The translations under genes were made by a program, and so were the position numbers. Of a DNA stretch of 64,000 nt, positions 25,639 to 31,009 are shown in pieces. The stretch spans positions 18,594,008 through 18,658,007 of the forward strand of contig NC_051089.1 of NCBI RefSeq assembly GCF_901709675.1. Direction: 5' to 3'. Below the pieces are notes generated by a model. It was not told the origin of the DNA, did not search any database, and was given only the letters and a program-made list of their open reading frames with translations. How positions within the stretch are numbered: position 1 is the stretch's first letter; the number at the start of each line of letters is the position of its first letter. Origin of the DNA: Syngnathus acus (Eukaryota; Chordata; Actinopteri; Syngnathiformes; Syngnathidae).

Positions 25639-28600
25639 ACACTCTTTCTGGTGTCTTGTCAGGAAACAAAAATACATTTTCTTTTGGCTCCGTTTTGTCT
25701 CGTTTCTACTGGAATTCTGGCTAGGTTTTAAAGTTTGAACTTTGTTTCTCTCACTCTCACTGTCTCAAGATGAGCCACACTGGAGAAATCAAGAACTGCT
25801 CTCAGGCCGTGACAGGGGTAAGCCCTCCCGTATAGTACCCATATTATATTTATTCAAGTTGCTGTTTAAAATTGGTGTTAAATTTACTTCACCATAATGC
25901 TTTTTTGTTTCTTTTTACAGTTCCTTGCCAGCATGCTCACATACCCTTTTGTTTTGGTGTCCAACCTCATGGCTGTCAATAACTGCGGGTGAGTTAGCTG
26001 GAGGGATTTACTTTTTCAGCCTTTTTATTGTTATTGTCACACACTGTATTCCCTGATCGTCCCAGGCTCACTGGAGGACTTCCCCCCTATGCATCAGTAT
26101 ATCCGACATGGGTGCACTGCTGGAAACATCTAAGCAGAGAGGTCAGCTCTTTTCTTGTCTCTAAACCTGAATCTACTGTGTTGTGCTACCTATCAAGGCT
26201 TAAGACTGACAGCACCTGCCCTACCGCCCCTCCCCCCAAAACATCACTGCGGTCAAGCCAGTCTGCACTCGAAAAAGACAGTCAAGCAAGCTGGTCCTGA
26301 TTTTTCATACTTAGCATTCCATTAATAAGACGCTGGCGGAACCACCTTCAAACAAATCCGACATTAACATAAACATTTCTAGTTAAAATAATTACCGTAT
26401 TTTCCAGACTATAACTCGCTCTGGAGTACAAGTTGCACCAGCCATAAAATGCATAATGAAGAAGGAACAGACATATATATATATACCAGATTTTTCCAGA
26501 CTATAAGTCGCAGTTTTTTCCAAGGTTTGGCCAGGGGTATGGTTTATAATCAGGAGCAACTTATATGTGAAATTATTAACACATTATTACTTGATCATTA
26601 ATACATTATATATAGTTGATCACTTCACATGTTATTTCCACTTTAGACCGCATGAGGTCGCACTAGGCCTGTGGAATAATTGGAACCGCAACTGACAATG
26701 AGTCAGAATCCATTCACTGACTTCCAGAGTCAGTAGTTGTTCATGACACAGAGGACAGAGATTGACACAGAGGACGAAGATTTCGATGGATTTAATGATT
26801 CAGAGTGACACGGATGGTTCGATAAAATTATTTATTTATGTTAGCGTGAGCCAACAAACACTGTGTGACGGATGGTTTGATGAACATGTTATTTATGTTA
26901 TAGTTATTTGAATAACTGTTAATGTTACGTCAGGCACGTTCTGAGCTGCTCGTTTATATAACGTTAGCATACCGTATCGTTTATCCTGTTGTTGCCTGTT
27001 CATGTCTGTTCTTGGTGTTGGATTTTGTCAAATTAAGTTCTCCCAAATAAGCGACTTGCAACTTGTTTTTTTATTTTTTTTATTTTATTTTATTTTTTAT
27101 TATGCATTTTATGGCTGGTGCGGCTTGTACTCCGGAGCGATTTATAGTCCAGAAAATACGGTAAGTCGCACTAAGTCGCGTTTTGGAGGAAAATTTATTT
27201 GATAAAATCCAACACCAAAAACCGACATGTCATCTTGAAAGGTAATTTAAAATAAAAATAGAATAGAGGCAGCAACAGGCTAAATAATTGTACAGTGTGC
27301 TAACATTACATGACACATAAACAACGAGCAGAGAACGTGCCTGGTATGTTAACATATTAAGAGTTATTCAAATAACTATAGCATAAATAACATGCTAATA
27401 AGTTTACCAAACCATCTGTGTCACTCTAAATCACTAAATCCAATGAATTCTTCATCCTCTGTGTCACTTTTAAACAACTCTGCTAAGTCCAGAAGTAGAA
27501 GATGCGGCGCTTCCCATTCTAGGTCGCTTACATCACTCATCGTCAGTTGCAGTTCTAATTACCGTATTGGCCCGAATATGACGACGAATGGTGCCGGGAC
27601 TCTGTAGTGGTATGCAAGCACTGCTCGCCACTGGCGGAGTTTGTGATCATTAAGTGCCGTCCTTTTTACCTGCCGAGGGAATTTACTGCGATTCTGCTAG
27701 TCACGGTATACATCCCGCCTTCCAACATCGAAGGCGACAGGATCGCGGCTCTTAGTGAACTGTACCAGTCTGTCAGTGAACAACAGACGGCGCACCCTGA
27801 CGGTTTCACCATCTTCGCTGGGGATTTTAATCACGCTAACCTGAAGTCTGTTTTTCCGAGGCTTCACCAACATGTTAATTTTCCAGCACGTGGTGACAGC
27901 TTCCTGGACCTGGTCTACTCTTCACATAAAGGAGCTTTCAAAGCCGCCTCCCTCCCCCATCTTGGACTTTCTGACCATATCACTGTTATGCTTTTGCCCG
28001 CATACAGACAAATGGTGAAAGCATCCAGGCCGGTTCGCAAGCGGGTTAGAGTGTGGCCTGAGGGTGCCTCTGATGTGCTTCGAGACTGCTTTGGCTCTAC
28101 TGACTGGGAAATGTTTAAGCAGGCGGCCACTTGCAATGATCGGACGGATATAGAGGAGTATACTGACTCTGTTTCCTCTTACGTCGCGAAGTGCATTGAT
28201 GATGTGACCCACTCGAAATACATCGTCACTCGGGCTAACTGGAAGCCGTGGCTGACTGGGGCTGTCCTCAGGCTGCTGAGGGCCAGGGACAAAGCCTTCA
28301 GAGCGGGGGATGAGGCTGGCTTGAGGACAGCGAGGGCCGACCTGTCCCGGGGCATCAAGGAGGCGAAAAGGGCGTTCTCTTGCAGGATTACCGCCCACTT
28401 CAAGGACAGCAAGGACGCACGGAGCCTTTGGCAGGGCATTCAGACCATCACGGACTACAAGCCCGCGCCGCAGAGCTGTGAGGGCGACGTCCGTCTGCTT
28501 AACGATCTCAATCGCTTCTTTGCTCGCTTCGACGCTCAGAACAGCACTTGCCCGCTGAAGGCCCCTCCTCCTCCACAAGAGCAGCCCCTGTGCCTCTCTG

Positions 28601-30962
28601 CTGATAGCGTGAGGAGGGCGCTTGCCGCTATCAACACTCGTAAGGCGGCGGGCCCTGACAACATCCCGGGTCGAGCGCTGAAGGACTGCGCTGGGGAGCT
28701 GACTGGTGTCTTCACGGACATCTTCAAAATTTCCCTGCAGCAAGCCGTCGTCCCTTCGTGTTTCAAGGCTGCCACCATCGTACCTGTGCCGAAGAAACCT
28801 GCCCCGTCCTGCTTCAATGACTACCGCCCCGTGGCACTGACGCCCATCATCATGAAGTGCTTTGAGCGGCTTGTCATGGAGCACATCAGATCCATTCTAC
28901 CCCCCACCATAGACCCCTTCCAGTTTGCGTACCGAGCCAAACGGTCCTCTGAGGATGCCATCTGCTCGGCCCTCCACTCGGCCCTCACCCACCTGGAAAG
29001 TAGGGACTCGTATGTGAGACTGCTGTTTGTGGACTTCAGTTCTGCCTTCAACACCATTGTGCCACAACGACTCATCTGCAAACTCGCCAAGCTGGGCCTC
29101 AGTACCTACCTCTGCAACTGGCTACTAGACTTCCTCAGTCAGAGACCTCAGGTGGTACGTGTTGGCGACAAGATCTCCGCCAGCATCACGCTGAGCACGG
29201 GGGCCCCCCAAGGCTGCGTGCTCAGTCCGCTGCTCTTCACCCTGCTGACGCATGACTGCGCTGCAACCTACAGCGCCAACCGCATGGTGAAATTTGCTGA
29301 CGACACGACTCTGGTGGGTCTCATCACCAAGGGCGACGAGACTCAATACAGGTTGGAGGTTGACCTTCTGACCACGTGGTGCAAGGACAACAACCTCCTG
29401 CTGAACGTCAACAAGACCAAGGAGATTGTTGTTGACTTCCGGAAGGGTCACACCCGACACCTGCCGCTGACCATCGACGGTGCTGTGGTGGAGAGAGTGA
29501 GCAGCACCAGGTTCCTGGGGGTGCACATCAGTGAGGATCTCTCCTGGTCCACCAACACCGCATCACTGGCAAAGAAGGCCCAGCGCCGCCTGTACTTCCT
29601 GCGGAAACTCAGGCGAGCGTGTGCTCCTCCGGCCGTCATGACTACATTTTACCGTGGCACCATTGAGAGCGTCCTCTCCAGTTGTATTGCTGTTTGGGGT
29701 GGTAGCTGCACTGACTACAACATGAAGGCCCTCCAGCGCATAGTGAACACGGCTGGTAAGATTATTGGTGCTTCACTCCACTCCTTGAAGGACATTTACA
29801 CCTCCCATCTCACCCGCAAGGCGACCACGATTGTGAGTGATGTGAGTCACCCCGCTCACTCTTTGTTCGATCTTCTGCCCTCTGGGAAGAGGTACAGGAG
29901 CCTGCGCTCCCGCACCACCAGACTCACCAACAGCTTCGTACTCCAGGCTGTTAGGATCCTGAACTCTCTCCCCCCTTCTGCGTAGCGTCCTGTACTTTTG
30001 CGCTATATTCTGACTGTCTGCTGTATGCACACTTGCTCCGTTTTGCTCCTCTTATTTATTTATTTATTTATTGTGTTATTTGTTTATTTATTATTTATTC
30101 ATCACTCTTATTATTCATTGTTTGTGCCTTCTTGTTTTTATTTTGTGTTTGCTTGTATGTATGTCGTGTACGATGTCTTGTCACCGTGGGATAGTGGAAA
30201 CGTAATTTCGATTTCTTTGTGTGTCTTGGCATGTGAAGAGGTTGACAATAAAGCAGACTTTGACTTTGACTTTGATAAGACGACCCTGATTATAAGACGA
30301 CCCCCTCTTTTTCAAGACTCAAGTTTGAAGAAAGACTTTTTGAACACCAAATTAAATTTTTATACAGATAATGATTACACCTGAAACAAATGATTATAAC
30401 AATATATTCGAGAGAAAAAGCATGTTATTTTGCCTCATTCAAATCATGCAAAAACTGTCTATCACATCTTTATATCTGAATATTTAAATATGTAAACTAA
30501 AGTGCAATCACATTTGTAAATGAATGGCTTCTGGTTTTTGAAATGTAAATAAACCAATCTACTGATAAAACAACAAAATTGCAATAACTGCATTAACCAT
30601 CAAAGTGAAGTCTAACTGTAGTCTTGAAACAAATCTGAATAAGGAAAAACATTGCAATAAAATAATGCAAACTGCTACCGCTATTGTTGGGGAGCCTGAG
30701 GACTATAAGGGGTTGGCTCGGATGGTTATGCTCTTTTCGCCCCCGGGTTTCGGTCAGAACACAGGAGGTAAGACGTGGTTCAGTTTTGATTGCTTTACTG
30801 AATTATTGGCAAAAAAGTAACAGGCACTGTGGCTCATAGCTGTATACAGGCAAACTGGCAAAAGGGTATAGGCACACGTTTGGTCGTAAGGATGTTAGAG
30901 CAGGTGTGTGTAGTGTACATGGGTGAGTCTTTGGGTGTGTGAATGTGATTCTTGTGTGTGTG

Positions 30963-31009
<47 letters not shown>

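Noticed and set aside
28536-28817. Long minus-strand ORFs under the LINE (27922-29526)
   Set aside because: GC-rich antisense shadows of the reverse transcriptase frame; no independent features.
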